From: Bhargavaea sp. CC-171006
GTDB taxonomy: Bacteria > Bacillota > Bacilli > Bacillales_A > Planococcaceae
Assembly: GCF_009761675.1 (NCBI RefSeq)
Contig: NZ_QUZH01000030.1
Span: forward strand, 1-64,000
Reading direction: 5' to 3'
DNA length: 64,000 nt
The translations under genes were made by a program, and so were the position numbers. Below are positions 1 to 7,070 of this stretch, piece after piece (the first letter of the stretch is position 1; every line of letters begins with the position of its first letter). The notes under the pieces are model-generated. The model made no database searches and was not told where the DNA came from. It saw only the letters and a list, made by a program, of their open reading frames with translations.

Positions 1-96
1 AAGTGCGACAGCAAGTGCAAGTGCGATAGCAAGTGCAAGTGTGATGGCAAGTGCAAGTGCGATGGCAAGTGCAAGTGCGACGGCAAGTGCAAGTGC
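1..96. repeat. 18-bp tandem repeat, about five units
   Basis: Unit AAGTGCAAGTGCGAYRGC is repeated head to tail with only a few differences. It is in phase with codons and makes the KCKCDG protein repeat. It continues beyond the left edge. Confidence 0.8.
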
Positions 97-117
97 GACG
101 GCGGATGCAAGTGCTAA
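1..117 (+). CDS. Cys-rich repeat protein, C-terminal end only
   Basis: The window opens inside a reading frame starting at base 1 that encodes 38 residues, essentially repeats of Lys-Cys-Lys-Cys-Asp-Gly/Ser, ending in Gly-Cys-Lys-Cys and TAA at 115-117. An intrinsic terminator follows about 90 bases later, as expected for a real gene end. Two of the three kinds of base difference between repeat units (GAC/GAT, TGC/TGT) are silent in this frame and one gives Ser/Gly. In the alternative open frame (bases 2, 5, ...) the same differences would change Thr/Ile/Met and Ala/Val, and that frame reads through the terminator. So the Cys frame is preferred. Such alternating Lys-Cys repeats could bind metal ions; that is inference. 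The N-terminus lies outside the window and the family is not recognised. Confidence 0.5.
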   Translation, partial: KCDSKCKCDSKCKCDGKCKCDGKCKCDGKCKCDGGCKC

Positions 118-208
118 GGCTAAGACGATCTCCGAAAAAAGTACAATCTGTGTTATTGAATTAAGATTTCATTTAACCTGCCCGAATCACGGATTGGGAC
201 TAGATAAA

Positions 209-248
209 GCTGCATCGATGAGAAGATTCTCTCGATGCAGCCTTTTTT
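209..248 (+). terminator. Rho-independent terminator of the Cys-rich gene
   Basis: GCTGCATCGA pairs with TCGATGCAGC (10 bp) around a short loop, followed by TTTTTT. It fits the plus-strand gene ending at 117. Confidence 0.8.
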
Positions 249-283
249 ATGGGCAGACCAGTCAAGATGAGGTGTTGAACACT

Positions 284-317
284 AAAATGGAGCCATCCGG
301 ATGTCGGACAGCTCCAT
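284..317 (-). terminator. Terminator after the SCO1-like gene
   Basis: On the minus strand ATGGAGC pairs with GCTCCAT, with an inner TCCG/CGGA stem, then TTTTA, just 14 bases after the SCO1 stop codon. Confidence 0.65.
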
Positions 318-330
318 GAGACGCCTGCAG

Positions 331-924
331 CTATTTAATCAGCATATCGATATGTTCAGCAATCTGTTCCACGTTGACCGCTGCCTGCCCCGTGTTCATG
401 TCGTGAACGGCCCGAATCTGATTTTCATCATCTAATACATACATGGTCGTGCCATGAACGATCTGCCCTTCCCGGTCTTTCTGAAAAACCATATTAAATT
501 GGTTTGTGACCTGTTCTGTCTGCTCAACGGTTCCCCTTAGAAAGACCCAGTTCCCTGCAGTAATATCGAACTGATTCTTGTATTGCTCAATCCTGTCCAC
601 GGTATCCACTTCGGGGTCCAATGTAATGAGGATGACATCGTAGGCTTTCTCCTGAATGCCCTTGCCCTCCAATGTTTCTTGAAGCCTCAGCAAGTCAATC
701 ACTGTCATTGGGCAAACATCCGGACACTGGGTGTAATAAAACGCAACAAGTTTCGGTTTGCCCGAGGAAAAGGCATCCGTTTCACCGGTAATCGATGGCA
801 ACTGCGGATCATCTATGGAAGCCATTTTGGGAAGCTCCACCGTCCGGGGCCAAAAAAAGTAGACCGCTGCAAATCCGAGAAGGACGATTACAGCAATGAC
901 CGAGATTCTTTTCAACTGGTTCAC
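331..924 (-). CDS. SCO1/SenC family copper chaperone, membrane anchored
   Basis: A 197-residue protein with one N-terminal membrane segment (about residues 7-25) and a thioredoxin-like domain outside the membrane. The Sco copper site is intact: CPDVCP (Cys67, Cys71) and the distal His157 in a HGTTMYVLD motif. Sco proteins deliver copper to, or keep reduced, the CuA site of cytochrome c oxidase. The chosen start is GTG at 924, two bases after the stop of the upstream gene and about 9 bases after AAAGG; a longer open frame overlaps that gene and has no better ribosome site. It is the last gene of a three-gene unit with two membrane-protein paralogues, and a terminator follows. Confident for family, less so for the exact role. 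Confidence 0.9.
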   Translation of the reverse strand: MNQLKRISVIAVIVLLGFAAVYFFWPRTVELPKMASIDDPQLPSITGETDAFSSGKPKLVAFYYTQCPDVCPMTVIDLLRLQETLEGKGIQEKAYDVILITLDPEVDTVDRIEQYKNQFDITAGNWVFLRGTVEQTEQVTNQFNMVFQKDREGQIVHGTTMYVLDDENQIRAVHDMNTGQAAVNVEQIAEHIDMLIK

Positions 925-926
925 CC

Positions 927-1388
927 TCAACCTTTTATTGAATATAAAACGAGACCAATAACGACAGTGAATAACAGTGTAGCGAATCCGCACAGCTGGT
1001 ACATATTCAGCAGAAGCTGGGTGTGATCAGCGATCGGGATGCTGCAGATCTGCGGGTTTTTCAAAACCTCCCCGATCATGGCCCCCATTAAGACGCCGAC
1101 CAGCCCATTGTAGAGACCTGCCAGGATCTCCCGGTATTTGAAGAGCGATCCGAAAAGAGCACCGACCGCCGCTCCAAGCAGCAGATTCACAAGAAAAACA
1201 AGGGAGAGGCCGGCAGACACCAACACGGTCACATGCATGCCCAATACGAGTGTGATGCCCATCGTCGCTGTGCTTGTGATGGTGGCAGCATACCGGCTGT
1301 CAAACTGGCGTTTCCTTCTGTGCAACCGATAGTAACAGAAACAGGCAGCCGAAACGTTCCAGATCAGAAGTCCAATAATGCCGAGCAT
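927..1388 (-). CDS. Small multi-pass membrane protein (paralogue A)
   Basis: A 153-residue, very hydrophobic protein with about five predicted membrane segments and a basic stretch after the first (HRRKRQ, near residue 24). The central motif GALFGxLFxY, followed after a few residues by a Gly/Met-rich helix containing LxGLxNG, is shared at identical spacing with the preceding gene (1399-1818), so the two are tandem duplicates. SD AGGGTGAAG precedes ATG 1388. Stop and next start are two bases apart, so it is translationally linked to the SCO1-like gene. Function unknown; the context suggests respiratory or copper-related assembly, which is inference only. Confidence 0.75.
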   Translation of the reverse strand: MLGIIGLLIWNVSAACFCYYRLHRRKRQFDSRYAATITSTATMGITLVLGMHVTVLVSAGLSLVFLVNLLLGAAVGALFGSLFKYREILAGLYNGLVGVLMGAMIGEVLKNPQICSIPIADHTQLLLNMYQLCGFATLLFTVVIGLVLYSIKG

Positions 1389-1398
1389 TTCTTCACCC

Positions 1399-1818
1399 TC
1401 ATGATCTCTTCACCGCGGCGAACAGGACAGCGATGATCAGGAAAATAAACACTTCCAGAATGACCGTGAAAAAATAGGGGTCTGTCAGAATAGCCCCCAG
1501 CATGGGCGCCATCAGGCCCATCATCATGCCGTTGATCAGCCCGGTCAACATTGCCTGGTAGTCGAACAACGCGCCAAACAACGCACCTGCACCCATCCCG
1601 GTCAAAGCGGCCGCCATCGTAATGGCCGTAAAGTGGAAGGGGTATTGAAGGATCAGGAAAATCCCCGTCGACAGCCCGACCAGCCCGCCCAGTGCCATGG
1701 AAATATTCATGCCCAGATGAATGCTGATCAACTTCCGGCGACGGCGTACATAGACATACAGCAATGCAAACAGCGCCAGATTGCTGTACAGGATCAGGAC
1801 AAACGAAAGATCACGCAT
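1399..1818 (-). CDS. Small multi-pass membrane protein (paralogue B)
   Basis: A 139-residue protein with about five membrane segments and an Arg/Lys cluster (RRRRK) after the first helix. It aligns without gaps to paralogue A through the motif GALFGxLFxYxxxLxGLxNG and ends its fourth helix with a similar LxxP. Strong ribosome site GGGAGGTGG before ATG 1818. It is the first gene of the unit with paralogue A and the SCO1-like gene (gap of 10 bases). The family is not recognised. No Cys/His cluster that would form an obvious metal site is visible. Confidence 0.75.
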   Translation of the reverse strand: MRDLSFVLILYSNLALFALLYVYVRRRRKLISIHLGMNISMALGGLVGLSTGIFLILQYPFHFTAITMAAALTGMGAGALFGALFDYQAMLTGLINGMMMGLMAPMLGAILTDPYFFTVILEVFIFLIIAVLFAAVKRS

Positions 1819-1910
1819 CCAACCACCTCCCGACAGGATATGCGGCCCTGTCGGTTTGCGGGCCGGCCTCTGTCCGGTCCGACGGGAAGCATCCGGAATG
1901 GAACTCGATT

Positions 1911-1953
1911 AAAAGACCTCCCCTGATTCTTGTTCAATAAGAATCGGGGGAGG
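1911..1953 (-). terminator. Terminator after the EamA gene
   Basis: CCTCCCCCGATTCTT pairs with AAGAATCAGGGGAGG almost perfectly, then TCTTTTAA on the minus strand. It separates the EamA gene from the SCO1 unit. Confidence 0.85.
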
Positions 1954-1974
1954 CCTTTGGAGACCACTTGTACA

Positions 1975-2913
1975 TTAATCTTGTTTATCGTATACCAATT
2001 TCTCCTGTTCAGGGCCGGCATCTTTAGGCTGACCTCTGGTGACCAGCACGGCTGAGTACAGAACAAGAAGAATCCCCAGCACTTGCCACCCCTGAAGACT
2101 CTCATGGAATAGAACGACTCCGATCACCACCGCAACGATGGGCTCTACCGTTGCCAAAATAGAAGCTTTGCTGGCTTCCAGATGTTTCAGACCATAAGTA
2201 TACAAAGCAAAAGCCGCAATCGTAGAAACCAAGGACAACAATAGCGACGATATCCAGACATCCGCATATTGGAACTGGCAGATTTGTTCGGTCACATCAC
2301 TGGTCAGCAGCATAAAGATGCTTGCATACAAAAACGTATACAAGGTCACCGTTAATGGAGAATAACGATCGATGACCGCCTTGCTGAAAATGCTGTATAG
2401 CGCGTAACAGAACCCCGAAAGTATCCCCATCAATAAAATTGCCCATGTCACATTTACCTGACCGAACGGCAGCAGACCCACTACAAATGCACATCCGCCC
2501 ATGGCGAGTACCAACGCCCATCCTTTACGGAGCGTCAGGGGTTCCTTGAAAAAGATCCTGGATAAGATCGTCACAAACACAGGTCCTGTATAAAGGAGCG
2601 TCACAGCAAGCGAAAGGCTCGTACGGGAAAACACTTCAAAATAAAAGAAGTTAAATAAGGAAATGCTCAAAACCCCCGCACCTGCGAAAAAAACATGATC
2701 CTTTAGCCGGGTTTTGAGTTGGGACCGGTTGAACACTGCCATCCCAACCAATAGAAAAACTACTGTAAAGATACTCCTGACTGCAACTACATCCCAAGCC
2801 GTAAATCCCCGATCATACAGGGGAGCAATAAACAGCCCGATTAATCCCCAACAGGCCGCGCCCAACATGGTAATCAGATAAACTTTGAGACCCCGTACCT
2901 TTTCCATGGTCAT
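1975..2913 (-). CDS. EamA/DMT-superfamily transporter
   Basis: A 312-residue protein with ten predicted membrane helices arranged as two EamA repeats of about 140 residues; the second carries the typical EP-centred helix (TVEPIVAVVIGVVLFHE). It ends in a short polar tail. DMT transporters export or import small metabolites; the substrate cannot be read from sequence. Start ATG 2913 has AAGGTGG eight bases upstream; an in-frame ATG two codons later is also possible. It stands alone, closed by its own terminator. Confidence 0.85.
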   Translation of the reverse strand: MTMEKVRGLKVYLITMLGAACWGLIGLFIAPLYDRGFTAWDVVAVRSIFTVVFLLVGMAVFNRSQLKTRLKDHVFFAGAGVLSISLFNFFYFEVFSRTSLSLAVTLLYTGPVFVTILSRIFFKEPLTLRKGWALVLAMGGCAFVVGLLPFGQVNVTWAILLMGILSGFCYALYSIFSKAVIDRYSPLTVTLYTFLYASIFMLLTSDVTEQICQFQYADVWISSLLLSLVSTIAAFALYTYGLKHLEASKASILATVEPIVAVVIGVVLFHESLQGWQVLGILLVLYSAVLVTRGQPKDAGPEQEKLVYDKQD

Positions 2914-2979
2914 CCCCCGCCACCTTGCACTTTGATAAAGTAACTATCTTGACCATATGAATGGCATCCAATGTGAGAT

Positions 2980-3027
2980 GAAGTCCCCGTTTTCCGGGTC
3001 AATCGGGTTCTTATAGAAGGGGACTTC
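2980..3027. repeat. Palindromic hairpin between the two DMT genes
   Basis: GAAGTCCCC and GGGGACTTC frame an inner CCGGGT/GGGTT stem. On the plus strand TTTTA follows but there is no plus-strand gene; on the minus strand the T-run is poor. It may end the YdcZ-like transcript weakly, or both strands. Confidence 0.4.
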
Positions 3028-3041
3028 TTTTATGACTGTGA

Positions 3042-3476
3042 TTACTTCTGATTGAACAAGTAAAGCGACACGAACAGAAGCACAATCGCGACCAGCTTTT
3101 TGGCATCGATCGGGAAACGCACTCCTCCGAACAGTCCGAAGTGGTCGATTACCGCGCCCATGATCACCTGCCCTGCAATAATTCCGGCAAGTGCCGCCGC
3201 TACACCGATTTTTGGAACGGAAAAGACCAGAATGAGCACGTAAACCGCACCCATCAAGCCACCGAGCAGCTGCCATTTTGGAACCGTCGCCACTGCCAGC
3301 AAGTTGCCATTGCCAAAAAAGATAACCGCGAAGAACAGCGCGAGCGTGCCGATCAGAAATGAAACGAATGACGCTTCGATCACTCCGACGTTTCTTCCCA
3401 GGTTTCCGTTGACCTGGCTCTGGATGGCGACGGCAATGCCGCCTATTAATGCGAGTAACGGAAAAAGCAGCTTCAT
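3042..3476 (-). CDS. DMT family transporter, YdcZ/DUF606 type
   Basis: A 144-residue protein with five hydrophobic helices, the usual half-size of the DUF606 family, which probably works as a dimer. The N-terminal segment LALIGGIAVAIQSQVNGNLG is characteristic. AAGGGGAG precedes ATG 3476. Substrate unknown. A second small multidrug-type transporter beside an EamA gene may reflect local accessory content; there is no sequence sign of a shared operon with EamA. Confidence 0.8.
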   Translation of the reverse strand: MKLLFPLLALIGGIAVAIQSQVNGNLGRNVGVIEASFVSFLIGTLALFFAVIFFGNGNLLAVATVPKWQLLGGLMGAVYVLILVFSVPKIGVAAALAGIIAGQVIMGAVIDHFGLFGGVRFPIDAKKLVAIVLLFVSLYLFNQK

Positions 3477-3521
3477 TCAACATACTCCCCTTGCGAACAA
3501 GTCGTCTTTAGTCTTTTGAAT

Positions 3522-3530
3522 ATTGTATCA
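3522..3530 (-). promoter_or_regulatory. Possible extended -10 promoter of the YdcZ-like gene
   Basis: TGATACAAT on the minus strand matches TGnTATAAT; no good -35 is visible. It lies about 50 bases before the start codon. Confidence 0.4.
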
Positions 3531-3562
3531 GACCAACTTGTTTAATCCCGTATTCCTGGTAT

Positions 3563-3597
3563 AAAAAATGCCCCTTCCGATTGTTTAAGGGAGGGGC
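3563..3597 (-). terminator. Terminator after the Rossmann-fold gene
   Basis: GCCCCTCC pairs with GGAAGGGGC, then ATTTTTT, seven bases past the stop codon at 3604. Confidence 0.85.
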
Positions 3598-3603
3598 TCC
3601 GCT

Positions 3604-4224
3604 TTAATAGGCGATTCCTACACGCTTTTTGATGTGCTCGCCGCTTTCAATCAGGCTATACGCGAATTCCGCCGTATCCGGTACTGAAATCTGGCTGCCG
3701 CCTTCCGGGAGGAAATCAGGCTCTGTCCGGTAGTTGCCCAATCGCTCGCCGTCGGGCAAATAAGTCGGACAGACGATGGTCCAGTCGAGATCGTATTGCT
3801 TTAGCAAATTATAGACTTTCTCATGTTCTTCGGCAGCACGGGTTGTTTTGCGCTTGGATTCGCTGGACTGATAGCGCAGGATTTCCGGATTGACCCGGCT
3901 CTGCAGGATTCCGGCAGTCCCGATTGTGATGATCCGCCTGATTCCTTCCGTTTCCATAGCATTGATGATCAGGGGCATGCTTTCCGAGAGTGTCGTGCCT
4001 CCGTCAGTATTGAGTGCGCTGATCAACACGTCCGCTCCGTGTATGGCGTGTGTGAGCGCTTCTTGGTTTAATACATCGCCTTGGATGACCGTCAGATTGT
4101 TGTGATTGATTGTAACCTTTTCCGGAGTGCGGACTAGGACGGTCACATGATGCTCGTCCTCCAATGCTTGCGCAACGATGTGACTGCCAACCCGTCCCGT
4201 TCCTCCTAATATTAAAATGTTCAT
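3604..4224 (-). CDS. NAD(P)H-binding Rossmann-fold protein (YwnB-like)
   Basis: A 206-residue atypical short-chain dehydrogenase of the NAD(P)H-binding (NmrA-like) group. The dinucleotide loop GGTGRVG is at residues 7-13, followed by the acidic/basic strand ending VLVRTPEKV and the ALNTDGG region. The usual YxxxK dyad is not obvious, as in many NAD-binding sensor or anthrone-oxygenase-like relatives. Start is ATG 4224, eight bases after AGGAGG; an in-frame TTG just upstream is less likely. Single gene with its own terminator. Substrate unknown. Confidence 0.8.
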   Translation of the reverse strand: MNILILGGTGRVGSHIVAQALEDEHHVTVLVRTPEKVTINHNNLTVIQGDVLNQEALTHAIHGADVLISALNTDGGTTLSESMPLIINAMETEGIRRIITIGTAGILQSRVNPEILRYQSSESKRKTTRAAEEHEKVYNLLKQYDLDWTIVCPTYLPDGERLGNYRTEPDFLPEGGSQISVPDTAEFAYSLIESGEHIKKRVGIAY

Positions 4225-4261
4225 CAATGGACCTCCTCTTGCTTCTCATCATAAGAATAAC

Positions 4262-4293
4262 AAAAAAGCCCCCAACCAAAACGGTTGAGAGCT
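4262..4293 (-). terminator. Terminator of the rplM-rpsI operon
   Basis: AGCTCTCAACC pairs with GGTTGGGGGCT around GTTTT, followed by TTTTTT, just after the rpsI stop. Confidence 0.9.
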
Positions 4294-4309
4294 TTTGTGA
4301 TGTTGAAAA

Positions 4310-4702
4310 TTAGCGCTTCGAGAACTGAGGTGCACGACGCGCGCCTTTGAGACCGTACTTCTTACGTTCCTTCATGCGTGGGTCACGCGTAAGGAGACCT
4401 GCAGTTTTGAGTGCAGGACGGAAGTCAGGGTCTACCTGAAGCAGCGCACGGGCAACGCCGTGGCGGATTGCGCCGGCTTGTCCAGTGTAGCCGCCGCCGT
4501 TGACGTTGACGAGAACGTCGTAGCTGCCGAGTGTTTCAGTCGCTACAAGCGGTTGCTTGATAACTTCACGAAGTGTTTCGAATGGAATGTAATCTTCTGC
4601 GTCACGACCGTTGATAACGACTTTGCCTTCGCCGGGTACGAGGCGTACGCGGGCAACGGAAGTCTTGCGGCGGCCAGTGCCGATGTATTGAACTTGTGCC
4701 AA
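4310..4702 (-). CDS. rpsI: 30S ribosomal protein S9
   Basis: 130 residues, standard length. It carries the basic C-terminus ending in SKR that reaches the P-site tRNA, preceded by [18 protein letters not shown]-terminus [15 protein letters not shown] is typical of S9. Strong AGGAGG precedes ATG 4702. Second gene of rplM-rpsI, separated by 18 bases from rplM. Confidence 0.98.
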   Translation of the reverse strand: MAQVQYIGTGRRKTSVARVRLVPGEGKVVINGRDAEDYIPFETLREVIKQPLVATETLGSYDVLVNVNGGGYTGQAGAIRHGVARALLQVDPDFRPALKTAGLLTRDPRMKERKKYGLKGARRAPQFSKR

Positions 4703-4720
4703 AGTGGTTCCTCCTCTTAA

Positions 4721-5158
4721 TTACCCGCGAAGTTCGTAGACTTCCGGTTGTTGTGCTGCGTGTGGATGTTCAGCGCCCGCGTAAACATGAAGTTTGCGGT
4801 ACATCTGACGGCCGAGAGGGCCTTTTGGAAGCATGCCCTTGATGGACGTTTCGAGAAGCTTTGTAGGGTACTTCTCGCGCATTTCGCCTGCAGTACGCTG
4901 ACGGATGCCGCCCGGGTGGCCTGTGTGACGGTAGTAGATCTTGTCCTGGAGCTTGTTGCCAGTCATTTCGATCTTTTCTGCATTAATAATGATGACGTGG
5001 TCGCCTGTGTCCACGTTCGGAGTGTACGTTGGTTTATGCTTGCCGCGCAGGATTGCTGCGACTTCGGACGATAGACGGCCAAGCGTCTTGCCCTCTGCGT
5101 CGACAACGAGCCACTTACGCTCGACTTCTTGGGCTTTCGCCATGTACGTTGTACGCAT
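4721..5158 (-). CDS. rplM: 50S ribosomal protein L13
   Basis: 145 residues, standard length, with the L13 core [20 protein letters not shown] and [21 protein letters not shown]13 is an early-assembly 23S rRNA binding protein. AGGAGG lies eight bases before ATG 5158. It has its own promoter and a leader of about 115 bases, so rplM-rpsI is not simply read through from truA. Confidence 0.98.
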   Translation of the reverse strand: MRTTYMAKAQEVERKWLVVDAEGKTLGRLSSEVAAILRGKHKPTYTPNVDTGDHVIIINAEKIEMTGNKLQDKIYYRHTGHPGGIRQRTAGEMREKYPTKLLETSIKGMLPKGPLGRQMYRKLHVYAGAEHPHAAQQPEVYELRG

Positions 5159-5275
5159 TTGTTAGTCCTCCTAAATTTCACTCAATCAAAAGTTCCGAGT
5201 TCCAAGTTTCGATTCTCTATCCCAAACACAAAGAAACCTTACCGGGGCATTCTTAGTGGGGTTATCGAAATACCG
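5159..5275 (-). promoter_or_regulatory. rplM leader RNA, candidate L13 autoregulatory leader
   Basis: The transcript predicted from the promoter at 5282-5310 has an untranslated leader of about 115 bases before rplM. Firmicutes rplM genes often carry the L13 leader (Rfam RF00555). I can place the leader but could not fold it convincingly by eye. Confidence 0.4.
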
Positions 5276-5281
5276 TTTATC

Positions 5282-5310
5282 ATCATACCGTGAATTGGTA
5301 TTGAAGTCAA
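5282..5310 (-). promoter_or_regulatory. SigA-type promoter of rplM-rpsI
   Basis: TTGACT and TATGAT with a 17-base spacer, read on the minus strand, about 125 bases before rplM. Confidence 0.8.
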
Positions 5311-5342
5311 CCATTTTTGTGTGTACACCAGGAAAAGTTGTT

Positions 5343-6089
5343 TCATTCACCATAGCGCACGTTTTCGAGGTATAAACCTTGTGCCTGCGCGGTTTTTCCC
5401 GCTTTGGACCGGTCCTTTGCTGCGAGGATGCCCGGGATGTCCCCCGGGTCCATCTCGCCCTTGCCGCACATCCAGAGTGTGCCGGCGATGATGCGGACCA
5501 TGTTGTACAGGAAGCCGCTCCCGCTGATGACCATATGGAGCTCCTCGCCATGCCGCTCGAACAGGATCGTCTCGACGGTGCGGACCTTGTCCTCCACGTC
5601 GGTCTTGGCCGAGCAGAAGCTGGTGAAGTCATGGGTGCCGACCAGGTGCCGTGCGCCTTCTTCCATCTTGGAGACATCGGGCGTCACACCAAGTGACGGC
5701 GTCGTGAAATACCGCCGGAACGGACTGATGACGTCCGACAGATGCCAGATGTACCTGTAGGTTTTCCCCGTCGCAGAGAAGCGCGCGTGGAAGCTGTCAG
5801 GCACCGTCTCCGCGGAAAGGACACGTATCGCCCCCGGAAGACGCGTATTGAGCGCCATCGCCCAGCGGTTGTCCGGGATTCCGAGCGGCGTGTCAAAGTG
5901 CACGGCCTGCCCGCTCGCATGCACGCCGGCATCGGTGCGTCCGGATGCATGCACACGGACCGCCTCCCCCTTATGGATTACGGAGAGCGCCTGCTCCAAC
6001 TCCCCCTGGACGGTGCGCCCCTTCGGCTGAATCTGATAGCCTTCAAAGCCGCTCCCGTCATAGGCGATGATCAGTTTGATGCGTGGCAT
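5343..6089 (-). CDS. truA: tRNA pseudouridine(38-40) synthase TruA
   Basis: 248 residues. Catalytic Asp53 lies in ASGRTDAGVHASGQ, the TruA signature. The enzyme isomerises U38-U40 in the tRNA anticodon stem. Good SD (AAAGGAGAG) before ATG 6089. It follows ecfT as in Bacillus subtilis, but here a 183-base spacer filled by a 20-bp repeat array separates them. Confidence 0.97.
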   Translation of the reverse strand: MPRIKLIIAYDGSGFEGYQIQPKGRTVQGELEQALSVIHKGEAVRVHASGRTDAGVHASGQAVHFDTPLGIPDNRWAMALNTRLPGAIRVLSAETVPDSFHARFSATGKTYRYIWHLSDVISPFRRYFTTPSLGVTPDVSKMEEGARHLVGTHDFTSFCSAKTDVEDKVRTVETILFERHGEELHMVISGSGFLYNMVRIIAGTLWMCGKGEMDPGDIPGILAAKDRSKAGKTAQAQGLYLENVRYGE

Positions 6090-6117
6090 GGAATCTCTCC
6101 TTTCGGGTCAGGGATTA

Positions 6118-6272
6118 AGTACGAACCGGCGATCCGTAGTACGGATGTTGGGCGCGTACTCCGAATTCGGTTCCTATAGTACAAAGCCGCAGATTTAAAT
6201 ATGAAATGGGGCCACCAAGTCCGGAATTGGCGCTCTAACTCCGATTATGCGGCTGTAAGTCCGCCCCCGTCC
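6118..6272. repeat. Degenerate 20-bp tandem array A (about eight units)
   Basis: Units start every 20 bases at 6118, 6138, 6158, 6178, 6198, 6218, 6238 and 6258. Their first bases are AGTACGAA, AGTACGGA, ACTCCGAA, AGTACAAA, AATATGAA, AGTCCGGA, ACTCCGAT and AGTCCGCC; the remaining 12 bases are hardly conserved. The array fills the ecfT-truA gap and stops at the ecfT stop codon. It is not a CRISPR: there is no constant repeat with unique spacers of usual size. Confidence 0.75.
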
Positions 6273-7070
6273 TTATCCCCGCAGGAACCACAGTGCCACG
6301 ATCACCGCGAGCAGGATCAGCAGCGCCGTGGTATCCCGCCAGTCCCATTTTAATTGACGGTAGCGGGTCCGCCCTTCTCCCCCGCGGTAGCCGCGGACCT
6401 CCATCGCGACGGCGAGGTCTTCGGCGCGCTTGAAGGCGCTGACGAAGAGCGGGACAAGCAGCGGGACGACCGCCTGGATGCGTTCCTTCATCGTGCCCGA
6501 CGAGATGTCGGAGCCCCGTGCAAGCTGGGCCTTCAGGATTTTGTCGGTCTCATCCATCAGGGTCGGAATAAACCTGAGCGAGATCGACATCATAAGCGCA
6601 AGCTCGTGTACCGGGAATTTCACTTTCTTCAGCGGGTTCAGCAGCACCTCGAGCCCGTCCGTGATCGAGATCGGAGACGTCGTGAGTGTGAGGAGAGACG
6701 TCATCAATACGAGCACGAGGAACCGGACCGAGATATAGATCCCCTGCCGCAGACCTTCTTCATAGATTTTCAGGAACCCGAGCTGGAACAGCAGGTCGCC
6801 TTCTTTCGTGAAGAAGATATGCAAAAGGAAGGTGAATGCGATCAGGAACATGACCGGCTTCAGGCCGCCTATCAGAAAACCGATGCGAACCTTGGATGCA
6901 AGGATCGCCAGCAGCGTAAAGGCGAGCAGGAGCGCGTAGCTTACCGTGTTGTTCGCAAGGAACACGGCCGCGATGAAGATGAAGACGAAGATCAGCTTCG
7001 ATCGCGGATCGAGCCGGTGGACAAATGAATCACCGGGAATGTATCGGCCGAACACCATTTTCTCCATCAT
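6273..7070 (-). CDS. ecfT: ECF transporter transmembrane (T) component
   Basis: 265 residues, with N-terminal helices, and the cytosolic coupling motifs of EcfT near the C-terminal half (AQLARGSD and AMEVRGYRG, both with the Ala-Arg-Gly type signature). EcfT joins the two ATPases to interchangeable vitamin-binding S components; no S component is encoded here. Start chosen at ATG 7070, which overlaps the ecfA2 stop (ATGA); the longer open frame upstream lies inside ecfA2. Confidence 0.95.
   Translation of the reverse strand: MMEKMVFGRYIPGDSFVHRLDPRSKLIFVFIFIAAVFLANNTVSYALLLAFTLLAILASKVRIGFLIGGLKPVMFLIAFTFLLHIFFTKEGDLLFQLGFLKIYEEGLRQGIYISVRFLVLVLMTSLLTLTTSPISITDGLEVLLNPLKKVKFPVHELALMMSISLRFIPTLMDETDKILKAQLARGSDISSGTMKERIQAVVPLLVPLFVSAFKRAEDLAVAMEVRGYRGGEGRTRYRQLKWDWRDTTALLILLAVIVALWFLRG

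Noticed and set aside
41-319. Plus-strand Ser/Ala-rich ORF of 92 codons
   Set aside because: It reads through the intrinsic terminator at 209-248, repeat differences are non-silent in this frame, and no SD precedes its ATG. The Cys-rich frame is preferred.
6118-6272. CRISPR array
   Set aside because: Units are 20 bases in total with only about 8 weakly conserved; there is no constant repeat, no spacer of usual length and no cas genes.
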